Below the pieces are notes generated by a model. It did no database searches, had not been told where the DNA came from, and was given only the letters and a program-made list of their open reading frames with translations. Below, piece after piece: positions 23,529 through 24,135 of a stretch of DNA of 24,135 bases (positions within the stretch are counted from its first letter, which is position 1; the number at the start of each line of letters is the position of its first letter). Made by a program: the position numbers and the translations under genes. The stretch lies in assembly GCA_964640085.1 (NCBI GenBank), contig CAZXFA010000032.1, positions 1 to 24,135 on the forward strand, in the 5' to 3' direction. This DNA is from CAZXFA01 sp964640085 (GTDB lineage Bacteria; Actinomycetota; UBA4738; HRBIN12).

Positions 23529-23769
23529 CATCTGTTGGCGCGACCCCCTTCTCCGGAGGCCAGAACCTTCGCGGGGGACGCCGCGCGCACCTTGAGAACT
23601 GAACAGTGTGCCAAAAGCCAGTGCGTTTCCCGTCAGCTGGGGGACGCGGTTCGCCGTGTCCGCCGGTCGATGGTCGTACGGAATCACAGGAGGCCGATCG
23701 GGCGTGCCAACACCCGAGAGGCCGACTTTCCATCGAACGCGAGACCGGCCGCGAGGCCGGTTCGGGTTC
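23529..23769 (+). other. rRNA leader with boxA-like antitermination element and GNRA hairpin
   Basis: No protein gene is supported in this ~240-base stretch. It holds CTTGAGAACTGAACAGTG (23591-23608), which resembles the boxA-type antitermination element in rRNA leaders and spacers of Gram-positive bacteria. Near its 3' end ACCGGCC-GCGA-GGCCGGT (23744-23761) forms a 7-bp stem with a GNRA tetraloop, eight bases before the 16S gene. This is a likely folding or processing element of the precursor. Confidence 0.65.

Positions 23770-24135
<366 letters not shown>

Overview
This is a GC-rich window whose 3' end is the first ~366 nt of a 16S rRNA gene with actinobacterial character. GTG and TTG starts, an F420/FMN-type luciferase-like oxidoreductase, and an orphan Mo-hydroxylase next to a CoxG-like protein also fit a member of the Actinomycetota. 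I cannot place it below phylum by eye. No transposase, integrase, tRNA or CRISPR array was seen, and the coding density is very high.

Positions 1-11123 are mostly plus strand. They hold the end of an oligopeptide-type ABC importer (permease fragment plus two ATPases) and a CoA-acylating methylmalonate-semialdehyde-type dehydrogenase. A TauE/SafE permease gene lies in the opposite direction, and its stop codon overlaps that of the dehydrogenase. After a divergent control region comes a tight five-to-six-gene operon: RidA-family deaminase, LigB-LigA fused extradiol dioxygenase, aldehyde dehydrogenase, compact gamma-glutamyltransferase-like hydrolase, UbiD-family decarboxylase and a 49-residue zinc-ribbon protein.

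Positions 11128-20637 alternate in strand: Mo-hydroxylase large subunit (-), SDR dehydrogenase (+), MarR regulator (-), luciferase-like oxidoreductase (+), then CoxG-like, HyuB and HyuA (all -). Positions 20758-23460 encode a full-length PEP carboxylase (+). An rRNA promoter and leader and the 16S gene follow.

The unifying signal is a 16-bp palindrome of the form ATCTynACgTnrAGAT. It occurs once in each of the four divergent intergenic gaps of the window (5084, 13495, 14986 and 20715), including the gap in front of the MarR gene. I infer a MarR-autoregulated catabolic regulon. The deaminase + LigB/A dioxygenase + aldehyde dehydrogenase trio mirrors the known 2-aminophenol meta-cleavage enzymes (AmnD, AmnB/A, AmnC). 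With UbiD, a Mo-hydroxylase, HyuAB and a peptide-type importer it suggests import and breakdown of a nitrogen-containing aromatic or N-heterocyclic acid. The actual substrate cannot be read from sequence.
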